NCBI RefSeq assembly: GCF_000739915.1
Contig: NZ_BBJT01000005.1
Coordinates: 1-64,000 of the forward strand
Direction: 5' to 3'
Source: Paenibacillus chitinolyticus NBRC 15660
GTDB taxonomy: Bacteria > Bacillota > Bacilli > Paenibacillales > NBRC-103111
Length of the DNA stretch: 64,000 nucleotides
Position numbers and translations under genes: made by a program. Under the pieces are notes generated by a model. That model had not been told where the DNA came from. It was given only the letters and a program-made list of their open reading frames with translations, and searched no databases. Shown here piece after piece: positions 35,174-44,450 of the stretch (position 1 is its first letter; every line of letters begins with the position of its first letter).

Positions 35174-36157
35174 TTATTCTTTGACTTCTTTACCCTCTTC
35201 CGACATTTTGCCGATGGAACTGCGCATATGCGTATCGGCATCGATATTTTTATAATTCATGTAGTCCATTACGCCGAGTTTTCCGTTACGCATAGCATCC
35301 GCCATTGCCTGAGGCACCTCGGATTCGGCCTCGACGACTTTCGCTCTCATTTCCACGACGCGGGCTTTCATTTCCTGCTCCTGGGCAACGGCCATGGCGC
35401 GGCGTTCTTCCGCTTTGGCCTGCGCGATCCGCTTGTCGGCTTCGGCCTGCTCGGTTTGAAGGTGCGCCCCGATGTTCTTGCCTACGTCGACATCCGCAAT
35501 ATCAATAGACAGGATCTCAAAAGCGGTACCTGCATCCAGACCTTTACCGAGTACGGTCCGGGAAATCATATCCGGATTTTCGAGAACGTCCTTATGCGAG
35601 CCGCTGGATCCGACAGTCGTAACGATCCCCTCGCCGACACGGGCAATAATCGTTTCTTCTCCGGCACCCCCGACGAGGCGGTCGATATTCGCCCGAACCG
35701 TTACCCGTGCGATAACTTTCACTTCGATCCCGTCTTTGGCCACCGCGGAAACGGTCGGTGTCTCGATGACACGCGGGTTTACGCTCATTTGAACGGCCTG
35801 GAGCACGTCACGGCCGGCCAGATCGATGGCAGCCGCCCGCTCGAACGGCAGTTGGATATCCGCGCGGTGTGCCGCGATCAGGGCATTGACAACGCGGTCA
35901 ACATTACCGCCCGCCAGATAGTGGCTTTCCAACTGGTTAATGTTCAGTCCCAGCCCGGCTTTCGTCGCTTTAATGAGCGGATTCACGATCCGGCTCGGAA
36001 TAACGCGCCGCAACCTCATCGCCACCAGTGTCAAAATACTGATACGTACGCCCGATGCCAGAGCGGAAATCCAGAGCATAACCGGAACGAACGTGAAAAA
36101 TACCATTAACAAAATCAGAACCACTGCGGCAATCAACAGATAAAAATAAGATTCCAT
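35174..36157 (-). CDS. floA: Flotillin-like protein FloA
   Basis: FloA organises functional membrane microdomains. An N-terminal hairpin/membrane segment (residues 4-30), SPFH-type domain (about 60-230, e.g. [20 protein letters not shown] and [18 protein letters not shown]) and a C-terminal coiled-coil with repeated [18 protein letters not shown]. 327 residues as in B. subtilis YqfA. Follows the NfeD gene with a 51-base gap; NfeD-FloA act as a pair in many bacteria. RBS GGGAGG upstream of the ATG. Confidence 0.95.
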   Translation of the reverse strand: MESYFYLLIAAVVLILLMVFFTFVPVMLWISALASGVRISILTLVAMRLRRVIPSRIVNPLIKATKAGLGLNINQLESHYLAGGNVDRVVNALIAAHRADIQLPFERAAAIDLAGRDVLQAVQMSVNPRVIETPTVSAVAKDGIEVKVIARVTVRANIDRLVGGAGEETIIARVGEGIVTTVGSSGSHKDVLENPDMISRTVLGKGLDAGTAFEILSIDIADVDVGKNIGAHLQTEQAEADKRIAQAKAEERRAMAVAQEQEMKARVVEMRAKVVEAESEVPQAMADAMRNGKLGVMDYMNYKNIDADTHMRSSIGKMSEEGKEVKE

Positions 36158-36208
36158 GTGTCAAAAAACCTCCCTATACGTAATTAAATGGCGCTCTGCC
36201 GGCTGTAC

Positions 36209-36979
36209 CTATTTTTCTGCGCCGGCTTCTTCTTCATGCACCACAACTCTGCTGCCTTCCACGAGAACGACCTTGACCTGACGTCCGGCAGGAATAAATC
36301 CGCCTTCCGTTACCACATCCACCCGGTCTTCCCCGAATTGGGCGGTACCGGACGGACGAAGCGGCGTAAGCGAAGTTCCCGTCTGCCCCATAAGATGCAG
36401 CTTGAACGAACTGGACACAAAGCCTTGTTCGGTAGTCAGCTCCTCCTTGAGGATAAAACGGTTCCATACTCCCCTCGCCGGAAACTTCTTGACGGCGATA
36501 AAGAGAAGAACAGCCGCCGCAACGAAAGCGATGACGAGCAAAAGCGCCGCCGTCTGAGGGTTGTCGGCCGCCAGAATCACTCCGCTGAACAAGGAGATAC
36601 TACCGGCTATACCGAGTATGCCGAAGCTCGGGATGACCAGTTCAAGCAGCAGAAGCAGCACGCCCAAAACGAACAGCCCGATATCTCCGGACCCCGCTCC
36701 CCCGGCAAGATAATTGCCTAGGAAATACAGCCCGAAGCCGATAACCCCGATGGATCCGAGAAGGCCGAACGTCCAGAAAAGCAGCTCGAGCCCGATTCCG
36801 ACAATCCCGATCAGAAGCAGGATTGCGGCAACGGCCGGATGTGTCAGGAACCCGCCAAGCGCACTCGTAAAGCCCTGCTGCGCCGCAGTTCCGGCTGATG
36901 CCGCCGCCAAACCGGGCAGGCAGCCGATTGATCCGAGGACCGTGGCACAGCCCAGAAATGTCCTCCGTAAGCTGATCAT
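36209..36979 (-). CDS. NfeD family protein, short form
   Basis: An NfeD-type membrane protein, 256 residues. Signal-peptide-like N-terminus, four or five membrane helices (about 50-160), and a C-terminal OB-fold domain with GQTGTSLTPLRPSGTAQFG and VEGSRVVV, the NfeD C-terminal signature. B. subtilis YqeZ (about 437 residues) has an additional N-terminal ClpP-class serine protease; it is missing here, so this is the short NfeD form. AGGAGG upstream of the ATG. Upstream of floA on the same strand. Confidence 0.85.
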   Translation of the reverse strand: MISLRRTFLGCATVLGSIGCLPGLAAASAGTAAQQGFTSALGGFLTHPAVAAILLLIGIVGIGLELLFWTFGLLGSIGVIGFGLYFLGNYLAGGAGSGDIGLFVLGVLLLLLELVIPSFGILGIAGSISLFSGVILAADNPQTAALLLVIAFVAAAVLLFIAVKKFPARGVWNRFILKEELTTEQGFVSSSFKLHLMGQTGTSLTPLRPSGTAQFGEDRVDVVTEGGFIPAGRQVKVVLVEGSRVVVHEEEAGAEK

Positions 36980-37146
36980 GGCTTCTCCTCCTAACCCTGT
37001 AACTGTCTTATAGTCTTTTTTACGTAACGGAATGGAAAACGTTTCACCAAATGTTCATAAGTTGGCGGCAAGTTCCGCGAACAAGCCGGAGCAGCCGCTT
37101 AAGCTTGTTTGCGCAGCAGCCTCCGTTTTATCGCTTTCCGGCTATG

Positions 37147-37179
37147 AAAAAAGGCCGGAAGCATCACTGCTTCCGACCC
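37147..37179 (-). terminator. Terminator of yqeY
   Basis: GGTCGGAAGCA pairs with TGCTTCCGGCC around a GTGA loop, then TTTTTT on the minus strand. It separates the rpsU-yqeY transcript from the nfeD-floA operon. Confidence 0.85.
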
Positions 37180-37189
37180 CGTCGGTTTA

Positions 37190-37630
37190 TTACAGGTTTT
37201 GTTGCACCAGTTGGTTAACTAATTTCCCATCAGCCCGACCTTTAACTTTCGGCATGAGCGCCGTCATTACTTTTCCCATATCCGCTTTGGAGGAAGCGCC
37301 AACTTCTTGGATGGTCTGCTTTACAATTGCGCTTACTTCTTCCTCTGTTAACTGCTGCGGCAGGTACTTCATTAGAATGTCGATCTCAGCGTGCAGGCTG
37401 TCGGCCAAATCGTCCCGGCCGGCGTTTTTAAATTCTTGGAGGGAATCTTTGCGTTGTTTGACTTCGCGATTCAGAACGTCAAGCACTTCATTGTCATCTA
37501 AGGTTCGTCGCTGGTCTATCTCGATATTCTTGATAGATGCTTTTACCATACGGATTACGGAGAGTGTAAACTTGTCTTGACTCTTCATCGCTTGCTTCAT
37601 ATCATCGTTCAAACGTTCGCTTAAGCTCAT
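37190..37630 (-). CDS. yqeY: GatB/YqeY domain protein
   Basis: A 146-residue YqeY-family protein, the GatB C-terminal-like domain with RNA-binding appearance. Starts [21 protein letters not shown] (from the ATG at 37630, AGGAGG upstream), and includes [33 protein letters not shown] and [19 protein letters not shown], all conserved. It probably binds tRNA or acts in translation; exact role unknown. Follows rpsU as in many Bacillales. Confidence 0.9.
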   Translation of the reverse strand: MSLSERLNDDMKQAMKSQDKFTLSVIRMVKASIKNIEIDQRRTLDDNEVLDVLNREVKQRKDSLQEFKNAGRDDLADSLHAEIDILMKYLPQQLTEEEVSAIVKQTIQEVGASSKADMGKVMTALMPKVKGRADGKLVNQLVQQNL

Positions 37631-37646
37631 GAACTTGGGTTGCCTC

Positions 37647-37820
37647 CTAGAACTTTCTCTTACGAGCAGCCTCAGATTTCTTTTTGCGCTTAACGCTCGG
37701 CTTCTCGTAGTGCTTGCGCTTTTTAATCTCCGCCAATACGCCATCCTTAGCAATGGAACGCTTAAAGCGGCGAAGTGCAGCATCTATGGTTTCATTCTTG
37801 CGAACTCGAGTTTCTGACAC
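37647..37820 (-). CDS. rpsU: 30S ribosomal protein S21
   Basis: S21 of the small ribosomal subunit, 57 residues: [35 protein letters not shown] and a basic C-terminal tail [17 protein letters not shown] start at 37820 with GGGAGGG seven bases upstream. First gene of the rpsU-yqeY pair. Confidence 0.97.
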   Translation of the reverse strand: MSETRVRKNETIDAALRRFKRSIAKDGVLAEIKKRKHYEKPSVKRKKKSEAARKRKF

Positions 37821-37942
37821 CAGTTTTCCCTCCCTCCGAACAGACCGTCCAATCAAAGCGGTTCATCAAACTTCATTATAGGGGAAAACGTTTCTAGGTG
37901 TCAACCTAAAAGCTTTACTCCTATGACAATAAATTCTATGAA

Positions 37943-38290
37943 TTATCTTTGGGCTACTAGAGGACCCAAATTCGTGCCGCCGAGCAGGTGGTAATGGATG
38001 TGGAAAACCACTTGTCCGCTGTCGGGTCCGCAGTTGTTGATGAGCCGGTAGCCGCTCTCTTCGATGCCGAAATCCCGGGCGATTTGCTGTGCGGCCTTGT
38101 GAACCGAACCGATCAGCGCCCAGTCTTCTTCTCCGGCGTCTTTCATCGAGGCGATATGCTTCTTCGGAATGATCAGGATATGAACCGGAGCGGCCGGCTG
38201 GATATCGTGAAAAGCCAGAACCTGCTCGTCCTCGTATACCTGCTTCGAAGGAATTTGTCCGTCTCTGATTTTGCAGAATAAGCAATCCAC
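37943..38290 (-). CDS. HIT family nucleotide hydrolase (HinT-like)
   Basis: A 115-residue histidine triad protein: DCLFCKIRDGQIPS at the N-terminus (zinc pair in many HIT proteins) and the triad QVVFHIHYHLLGG near the C-terminus. Hydrolyses AMP-linked substrates such as adenosine phosphoramidates. GTG start at 38290 (GTG GAT TGC) after GGAGGAG. A single gene upstream of rpsU. Confidence 0.93.
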   Translation of the reverse strand: MDCLFCKIRDGQIPSKQVYEDEQVLAFHDIQPAAPVHILIIPKKHIASMKDAGEEDWALIGSVHKAAQQIARDFGIEESGYRLINNCGPDSGQVVFHIHYHLLGGTNLGPLVAQR

Positions 38291-38406
38291 TGTTTCGTCT
38301 CCTCCTTTATCGAATCGTACATGCTCGTGTGTATAGGTTCGTATGTATATTATTTATCATACTGAATAACGGGGCAAAAAGAAAATAAAAAGTTAGCGCC
38401 GTTTCG

Positions 38407-38451
38407 AAAAAAAGTAAACCGCCGGAAGACGTCTGTCCCTCCCTGGCGGTT
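38407..38451 (-). terminator. Weak terminator after the small LSm-like gene
   Basis: AACCGCC pairs with GGCGGTT around a long loop that includes the palindrome AGACGTCT, then a T-run on the minus strand. Lies between the 38,465 gene and the HIT gene. Confidence 0.5.
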
Positions 38452-38464
38452 ATGGGTTTTTGCA

Positions 38465-38767
38465 TCAATAGTACGGAAGCAGAGAAATGACCGTAAGAGC
38501 CACCAGAGGGAAGATCCCCCGGTAAAAGCGGCGCCGCGGATAATACGGGTACCCGTGGTTAGGGTAGCGGTAATACGGATATCCCCAGCCGAACGCCCGT
38601 GTCTCGCTTTCGCCGCCCGCTCTGCCGCCCACGGGAATGGCCAGGTATACATAGTCATCGTCAACGTTCTCGATAATTCCGTCATGCACCGTACCGTCGG
38701 TCAGTTGGATGAGAACATACCGGTATTTATGCTGCTGACACAAGGACTTCGCTTCGTGTTTCTGCAT
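38465..38767 (-). CDS. Small protein with LSm-like fold and aromatic C-terminus
   Basis: A 100-residue protein. Residues 1-45 contain YRYVLIQLTDGTVHDGIIENVDDDYVYLAI, a beta-rich pattern like Hfq/LSm domains (L-x-D-G-x4-G-I-I-x-N). Then a Gly/Tyr/Pro/Arg-rich segment (FGWGYPYYRYPNHGYPYYP) and a hydrophobic C-terminal helix. The first ATG with GGAGG nine bases upstream is at 38767. Function unknown; the aromatic segment suggests spore coat or cell-surface location, which I cannot test here. Confidence 0.6.
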   Translation of the reverse strand: MQKHEAKSLCQQHKYRYVLIQLTDGTVHDGIIENVDDDYVYLAIPVGGRAGGESETRAFGWGYPYYRYPNHGYPYYPRRRFYRGIFPLVALTVISLLPYY

Positions 38768-38899
38768 CAACAAACACCTCCTGCCTTCAACGTATGCACA
38801 TCTGGGCGAAAGGCCACCGATTCGCGCATTTAGTTGAAGGGGAGGTGAATCTGCGGAGCCGGGTCCGCACTCGCGCCCGGATCGCGGTTCCGCCGCTTT

Positions 38900-39976
38900 T
38901 TATGGTTGGGAGGGCTTGCGCCTCATCTCCTTGTGGAGCTTCTTCCACTTGTCCTTCTCCGCTGTTTGGAGGGACTTGCTTTCCTTGCGGGCCAGGAAGG
39001 CCAGCTCCTTCTGGAGTTTGACGTAGCTGTCATAACGCGCCTGGTCCAGCGTCCCGTCTTCTATGGCGCCTCTCACGGCGCAGCCCGGTTCGCTGCTGTG
39101 GCGACAGTCCGGGAAGCGGCAGGAGGCCGCCAGCGTCTCGACATCGTCGAACGACTGGATGAGCCCGCTGTCCGCCTCCCACAGCTGAAGCTCGCGCATG
39201 CCGGGCGTATCGATCAGCACGCCCCCGCCGGGGAGCAGGAGAAGCTCACGGTGGGTCGTCGTATGGCGGCCCCGGGCGTCATCCTCCCGGATCGCGCCGG
39301 TGTCCATCGCCTCGTGGCCCAGCAGCGCGTTGATGAGCGTGGACTTCCCCGCTCCGGAGGACCCGGCGACTGCGGCCGTCCGGCCGATGCCGAGGTAGGC
39401 GGCGCGGAGGCCCTCCACCCCTTCGCCGAGGAGCGAGCTGACGGCATGGACCGGCACGCCCGGCGCTATGGCCTCCGTCTCGGCGACCCGGAGGGCCACT
39501 TCCTCGGGCGAGGCGCACAGGTCCGCCTTGCTGAGGATGATGACGGGAGAGGCGCCGCTCTCCCATGCCATGACGAGGTAGCGCTCCAGCCGGCGGAGAT
39601 TATAATCCGCATTGAGCGCGTTAACGAGGAAGATGACATCGACGTTCGCGGCGACAATCTGCTCTTCGGTCACGTTGCCCGCCACTTTTCGGACGAACAT
39701 GCTTTTTCTCGGCAGGACCCCGTGAATGGTGGCGCGCCCCTCTTCCTCGCGCACGCTTAAAGCCACCCAGTCGCCGACTGCGGGGTAATCTCCCCGGCTG
39801 CGCGCCTGGTAACGCATACTGCCCGACACCTCGGCGAGCACTTCGCCGGAGTCGGTTTTGACCCTGTACATTCTCTTATGTTCAAGCGCGACGCGGCCTG
39901 CCGTGAGACCTTCCGCCGACATACCCGTCAAAGCTTGCCGGAGCTCTTCGTTCCAGCCTAGTTCAGTTAAATTCAA
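38900..39976 (-). CDS. rsgA: Ribosome small subunit-dependent GTPase RsgA
   Basis: A circularly permuted GTPase that checks 30S assembly. N-terminal OB domain (residues 30-110), G4-like NALNAD and LSKADLC, P-loop GSSGAGKSTLINALLG, G3-like DTPGMREL and the zinc site CRFPDCRHSSEPGCAV near the C-terminus. 358 residues. Start at ATG 39976. Codon usage and GC resemble the core genome. A second RsgA copy is common in Paenibacillaceae; I cannot see the rest of the genome. Confidence 0.93.
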   Translation of the reverse strand: MNLTELGWNEELRQALTGMSAEGLTAGRVALEHKRMYRVKTDSGEVLAEVSGSMRYQARSRGDYPAVGDWVALSVREEEGRATIHGVLPRKSMFVRKVAGNVTEEQIVAANVDVIFLVNALNADYNLRRLERYLVMAWESGASPVIILSKADLCASPEEVALRVAETEAIAPGVPVHAVSSLLGEGVEGLRAAYLGIGRTAAVAGSSGAGKSTLINALLGHEAMDTGAIREDDARGRHTTTHRELLLLPGGGVLIDTPGMRELQLWEADSGLIQSFDDVETLAASCRFPDCRHSSEPGCAVRGAIEDGTLDQARYDSYVKLQKELAFLARKESKSLQTAEKDKWKKLHKEMRRKPSQP

Positions 39977-40549
39977 TCCATGAACACACCTTTCATCCTA
40001 TCTGATTCCCAGTCTAGCAGGAAAAGGACCGAATTAACCGGGAAACAATCATTCATAGCTGTTTTTTACATCTCAGCCGCAAACGGCAAAAAAGACCCGA
40101 CGGAATTTCATCGGGTCTCTCATGAACAAGCGGGCAGCCATGGGACCGGCATGCTTTCATTGCCTCATGTTGGTTTTGACCGAGATAGAAAAGATGTACG
40201 AAGCACACTTTTGGCTTCAGCCAAGGCATTTCGGTTTGGGCGGGCTTCTTCCTGAGAAGTAGAAAAAACGCCATTCAAGGCGCCTCTTTCAAAGATAACT
40301 GAGCATGGCTATTGAATAGGGAGGTTTCATAAAAGCCGTTGGAATGCCTATATTGTAAGGAAGCTCCGTTGGAATTGCATATAGGTTATTCAGGTTATGA
40401 TTGTGGGGCGAGGGAACGGGTTATGTCGTGAACGGCAACGCATGCGGAGTTGCTTACAGAAAATTAAAATACAAAAATACCAAAAATAGGTAATTTTATG
40501 ATATGATATTCTCGATTCAAATTATTGTAAAATATAGGAGGAATTTTAA
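39977..40549. other. Intergenic region, no gene supported
   Basis: 573 bases. Contains an AGACCCGA/TCGGGTCT hairpin with T-tail on the minus strand (about 40,092-40,120), a second small hairpin near 40,267-40,290, and an inverted repeat CCTATAT/ATATAGG near 40,350-40,390. Base composition shifts to AT-rich near 40,440, where the promoter of the next gene should be. The minus-strand frame 40,053-40,274 has no RBS and I do not accept it. Confidence 0.6.
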
Positions 40550-41797
40550 ATGAAAAAAATTTTAGCCCCATCTTTAGCTTCAATTTTTCTATTTGTTTGT
40601 AGTTCAAATGTCGTACTTGCTGATTACATGACGTGTGATAATGATCCTCCTTCCAGCGATACATACTGCCAAGGATCTGCAGGAGAAAACTGGGAGAAAT
40701 ACACGAACAAGCCCTCTTCCTTTAATTCTGATCATCGTTTTTATAAAGGGGGGCAGACTTTCAATAGGTCTCGATATAATTGGACTGTATTCCCACTCGG
40801 TGGCAATTCAACCGGTGAGTATTCGGTTGGATTTTATCTTAATAGCGCATCTTTTACTGGTAATGCGAATTACTATATTGAAGGTATGAATATTGGGGGG
40901 TTAGACCAAAATACAGCTCCAGTAGGGTGGAATAATTTCCCTTATAAGACCCACCCTTGGAGTAATGGAAAGCAAGCGCATGTAGCTGTTGAACCTCTTT
41001 CAATTAATTCGTCTGTAGGGGCGGATGGTGTGAGAGTTTATTATAGCACTAATACAATTGTATCTACACAAGAAAACACTGTTGAAAGTGAAAATTTGAA
41101 ATTAGATGCAGCTTCTATTAAAGAAAAAATGTTAAACGCAATTGACTATTATAATTATGTAAGAGGAAGTTTTTTATATGATTTTTCAAATTCAAACCAA
41201 AAATACACAATTGACTTTGAAGTTGATCAAAGCAAAAATTTAGGAAGCAATATTGTATTAAAAGATAGTTCTACTAAAGAAAATTTGTTTCGGGTTACCT
41301 CCTCTAGCAATGAAATAATCCAGGTTGATGAGAAAAATAAAAAATACAGTAAATCAAGTAAAACAGCCGAAAGAACAAAAATACTCGCCCCTCGGATAAG
41401 TAAAGATAAAGGTCCTGATGGTGAAGAAGCCAATCAGTATATGTATAGAAATGATCCTGCTAATGCTAGTGCAGCATCCACCGTAACTTTCCCTCAAACT
41501 ATTGCATTTTGGCTGGATGACGAGTTAAAGAATTATAAAATTACAGGGCAAGAGGATTTATTAAATCGCAAAGCGACCGTAATAGAAGGGAAATTATCTA
41601 AAGAGCTTTCAGAAAAACTATTATCTACATCATTTAAATTATGGGTGGATACAGAAACAGGAATACTTTTAAAGTTAAATACATTCAACGTTGATGGAGT
41701 CGTTATTAATAAAATAGTCGTTAATGATATCAGCTTTGATTATAAAAAAACAATCTTTGACACCTCAAACAATAAAGGGTACGTGCCTCAGCAATAG
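40550..41797 (+). CDS. Secreted orphan protein, AT-rich, likely horizontally acquired
   Basis: A 415-residue protein with a Sec signal peptide (cut after about residue 24, NVVLA-DYM). The N-terminal half (25-180) is rich in Asn, Tyr, Gly and Trp with two early cysteines (TCDNDPP, DTYCQGS) and matches nothing I recognise. The C-terminal half resembles the LolA/RseB-like fold of envelope lipoprotein carriers and anti-sigma regulators: KLWVDTETGILLKLNTFNVDG and ILAPRISKDKGPDGEEANQY. RBS ATAGGAGG is strong. The gene is far more AT-rich than its neighbours, with many AAA and ATA codons, a sign of transfer. No partner gene nearby. Confidence 0.7.
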   Translation: MKKILAPSLASIFLFVCSSNVVLADYMTCDNDPPSSDTYCQGSAGENWEKYTNKPSSFNSDHRFYKGGQTFNRSRYNWTVFPLGGNSTGEYSVGFYLNSASFTGNANYYIEGMNIGGLDQNTAPVGWNNFPYKTHPWSNGKQAHVAVEPLSINSSVGADGVRVYYSTNTIVSTQENTVESENLKLDAASIKEKMLNAIDYYNYVRGSFLYDFSNSNQKYTIDFEVDQSKNLGSNIVLKDSSTKENLFRVTSSSNEIIQVDEKNKKYSKSSKTAERTKILAPRISKDKGPDGEEANQYMYRNDPANASAASTVTFPQTIAFWLDDELKNYKITGQEDLLNRKATVIEGKLSKELSEKLLSTSFKLWVDTETGILLKLNTFNVDGVVINKIVVNDISFDYKKTIFDTSNNKGYVPQQ

Positions 41798-41813
41798 TGG
41801 TCGTCAAAAAAAT

Positions 41814-41844
41814 GAAGCTGCCTGGGTTATTGACAGGCAGCTTC
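41814..41844 (+). terminator. Terminator of the secreted orphan gene
   Basis: GAAGCTGCCTG pairs with CAGGCAGCTTC (11 bp) around a nine-base loop. A second hairpin AGGCACCC-GAAT-GGGTGCCT follows at 41,893-41,912. Both lack a strong T-run. Confidence 0.65.
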
Positions 41845-42326
41845 TATGTGCTACTTAAGGCTTCTCTGTCATCTGAAGGACGAAAAGCATAAAGGCACCC
41901 GAATGGGTGCCTCTACCAGTTGAAGCCATGCTTTTGTCACATGGATCAGTTCTGTTGCTTGCCCGAGCGGACGGCTTTAAAAACTGTTGCGAAATCGTCC
42001 CCTCCAGAACCATCCATTCCTCAAGGAACGGAGATAAGAGTAGGCTTTGCAGTACGATGTGCTGCCAAGCTACAAGAGAACCGCGGCAGCATATGTCGGT
42101 TTAGATCGAAATCATTTCAGTGGGTGCAGCAAGGCTTTGATAGCTGGATCCCATTCAAACAATCTTAGCAGTACGGTACTCGCATAAAACTGACCACCGT
42201 TATGTAACGCCTAGCCACGTGCCGGGAAAAGGTTCGCTGCAAAAATACTGCCAAACGCCGCCAACCGAAGCGATTTCCCGTCGGTCTGAACGCCCAACGT
42301 TCATGGCTGGTCGTGCGGCATTCCGT
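41845..42326. other. Intergenic region, no gene supported
   Basis: 480 bases between the orphan gene and the histidine kinase. Open frames on the plus strand (about 41,907-42,168) lack a RBS and show no recognisable domain. Composition returns to the GC of the core genome. I see no further repeat, tRNA or promoter. Confidence 0.55.
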
Positions 42327-43733
42327 TTACAGGACCTTCTCCTCTTCCGGCATACGCGGCAGCTCGACGGTTACGGTCGTTCCCTGGCCGAGCTCGCTCG
42401 TGACCTGCAGCGTTCCTCCGTGCAGTTGGGCGATTTCCTGGCAAATCGACAGACCTAGGCCGCTGCCCGGCTGTCGATTGTCGGCCTTGTAAAACTTCTC
42501 CGTCACATACTTCACCGCTTCTGGAGAAATCCCTTCGCCCTCATCTTCCACGATCAGCTGCACGAGACTGCCTTCCACACGGGTCATGATGCGGATCACT
42601 CCGTTTTCCTGCGTGAATTTCATCGCATTGTCAAGCAAGTTGATCAATACCTGCTTGAGCCGGTTCTGATCTCCGAAAACGTAGAGACTGTTCTCCGCAA
42701 GGGAGATTTGCAGCTCCATTCTACGCCGCTGGCAGTTCCCCGCAAACTGCTGGTAAATGTCTTTCACGAGGCGGTTGACGTCCACCGGTTCACGGTGCAT
42801 TTTCATATTGCCGGACTGGAGCTTGGAGAAATCGAGGAGGTCTTCAACCAGCCCGATCAGACGGTCCGTTTCTTTGGAAATGACGGAAAGACCCGTAAGT
42901 GTTTCTTCCTTCTCGTTCAGGTCACCCGAAACCAGTGTCTCGCTCCAGCCTTTAATCGATGTCAACGGTGTCCGCAGTTCGTGGGAGATTGAGGAAATAA
43001 ACTCGTTCTTCAAGCGGTCGTTGCGGAGAATTTCGTCCGCCATGTAATTGAGCGTATCCGCCAGATGTCCGACCTCGTCGTCATGCCGTTTGACGGCCTT
43101 GTTGTGGAAATCCCCCTGGGCCATGCTCTGGGCGACATCCGTGACTTCGCGGATAGGTCTCACGATCCGGTTGGCGAGAAGCAGACTGACCGCCAGCGAT
43201 ACGAGAATGACGGCCACGCCGATGCCGATGATGATCCAGGCTGTCCTCATGACCATCCGGTCTACCTGCTCGATCGAAGTCGTGAACCGCAGGACGCCGA
43301 CGACACGATCCCCGTTCTTGAGGGGATAGGAAAGCGCCATGATCCTCTCTTTGGTGTCGGTATTCAACCCGATCCACTTGCCGGGCTCTCCGAGCAGAGC
43401 GGACTGGACGTCCGACGTATCGATTTTCCGTTTGGAGGTAAACCCGTACGAATCCCGGATCAGATTCCCCTCAAGGTCCACCACCTCGACCCGGCTGATT
43501 TCGTCCTTCGCAAGCTCTTTTAAAATGTTGCGGGCCCTCTCCTGGAGAGGAGAAAGCGAATTGTAGCGGTTGTTGTAGTCGACTGTGAATTTTGCGCGTT
43601 CACTTAAGGCCTGAAGGGCGCTTCCGTAATAATATTGATAGATGGTTCCCAGAAACAAGCCTCCGAGAAGCAGCACAATAAATACGATGATCAGCAGAAA
43701 ATTCCAGACTACTTTACTCCTTATGCTGCTCAA
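42327..43733 (-). CDS. Sensor histidine kinase
   Basis: A transmembrane sensor kinase (about 468 residues). Helix 1 near residues 7-27, an extracellular domain of about 125 residues, helix 2 near 162-184, HAMP, HisKA with the phosphorylated His in SSISHELRTPLTSIKGW, and HATPase with N-box DNAMKF, G1 DEGEGI and G2 GSGLGLSICQ. It overlaps the response regulator gene. I use TTG at 43733 (AAGGA nine bases upstream); ATG at 43763 has no RBS and overlaps more. Signal unknown; the pair resembles ResE/WalK-type systems. Confidence 0.85.
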   Translation of the reverse strand: MSSIRSKVVWNFLLIIVFIVLLLGGLFLGTIYQYYYGSALQALSERAKFTVDYNNRYNSLSPLQERARNILKELAKDEISRVEVVDLEGNLIRDSYGFTSKRKIDTSDVQSALLGEPGKWIGLNTDTKERIMALSYPLKNGDRVVGVLRFTTSIEQVDRMVMRTAWIIIGIGVAVILVSLAVSLLLANRIVRPIREVTDVAQSMAQGDFHNKAVKRHDDEVGHLADTLNYMADEILRNDRLKNEFISSISHELRTPLTSIKGWSETLVSGDLNEKEETLTGLSVISKETDRLIGLVEDLLDFSKLQSGNMKMHREPVDVNRLVKDIYQQFAGNCQRRRMELQISLAENSLYVFGDQNRLKQVLINLLDNAMKFTQENGVIRIMTRVEGSLVQLIVEDEGEGISPEAVKYVTEKFYKADNRQPGSGLGLSICQEIAQLHGGTLQVTSELGQGTTVTVELPRMPEEEKVL

Positions 43734-44430
43734 GGGCGGATTCCTTCTTCCAGAGGTACCCATAACCCCAAACGGTTTCGATATGTGCAGGGTGCGACGG
43801 ATCTACCTCGATTTTTTGGCGGATACGGCGGATGTTGACGTCCACGATTTTTAAATCGCCGACAAAATGCTTGCCCCATACGGCATCCAGAATTTCATCC
43901 CGGGAAATTCCCTGGTCGGGCTGTTCCATGAACAGCTTCAGAATGGCAAACTCGGTCGGCGTGATATCGATTTCGGTCCGTCCCTTAAACAGTTTCCGTT
44001 CCTTCAATTGCAGCGTAAAGATGCCGGAGCTCAGGCTTTGTTTGGCCGACTCCTGCTCGGGAATTTCCAGCCTCCGGTACAGGGCCTTGATTCTCGCGAT
44101 GAGCTCCACCGGGCTGAACGGCTTCGTCACGTAATCGTCCGCTCCGATCTCCAGACCTTCGGCTTTGTCCGTATCCTGCGATTTTGCGGTCAGCATGATG
44201 ATGCCCATTTTCGGATACATTTTCCGCAGCTGCGCGCATACGTCGAATCCCGATAATTGAGTCGGGAGCATAACGTCCAGAATGGCGATGTGAAAAGGGC
44301 CTTCATCCTTTACAAGCTGGAGGGCTTCCTCGCCCGTCGCCGCCTCCGTAACATCAATATCGTTGCGTTTAAGATTAATCCGGATAAATCCGCGGATCGA
44401 TTCTTCATCTTCCAAAATCAGTACTCTCAT
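43714..44430 (-). CDS. Response regulator, OmpR/PhoB family
   Basis: A two-component regulator (238 residues): receiver domain with phospho-acceptor Asp52 in AILDVMLP, conserved Lys in YVTKPFSP, and a winged-helix DNA-binding domain (VWGKHFVGDLKIVDVNIRR and VWGYGYLW). It precedes and overlaps its cognate kinase. Operator boxes of the pair are not recognisable upstream. Targets unknown. Confidence 0.92.
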   Translation of the reverse strand: MRVLILEDEESIRGFIRINLKRNDIDVTEAATGEEALQLVKDEGPFHIAILDVMLPTQLSGFDVCAQLRKMYPKMGIIMLTAKSQDTDKAEGLEIGADDYVTKPFSPVELIARIKALYRRLEIPEQESAKQSLSSGIFTLQLKERKLFKGRTEIDITPTEFAILKLFMEQPDQGISRDEILDAVWGKHFVGDLKIVDVNIRRIRQKIEVDPSHPAHIETVWGYGYLWKKESALEQHKE

Positions 44431-44450
44431 TCCGGTCTCCCTCCCCTTCT

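Noticed and set aside
40053-40274. Minus-strand 73-residue frame in the intergenic region
   Set aside because: It lacks a RBS, is full of Lys/Cys, ends in a hairpin region and shows no family similarity.
41907-42168. Small plus-strand frames after the secreted orphan gene
   Set aside because: No RBS, no domain, and two overlapping frames of equal quality.
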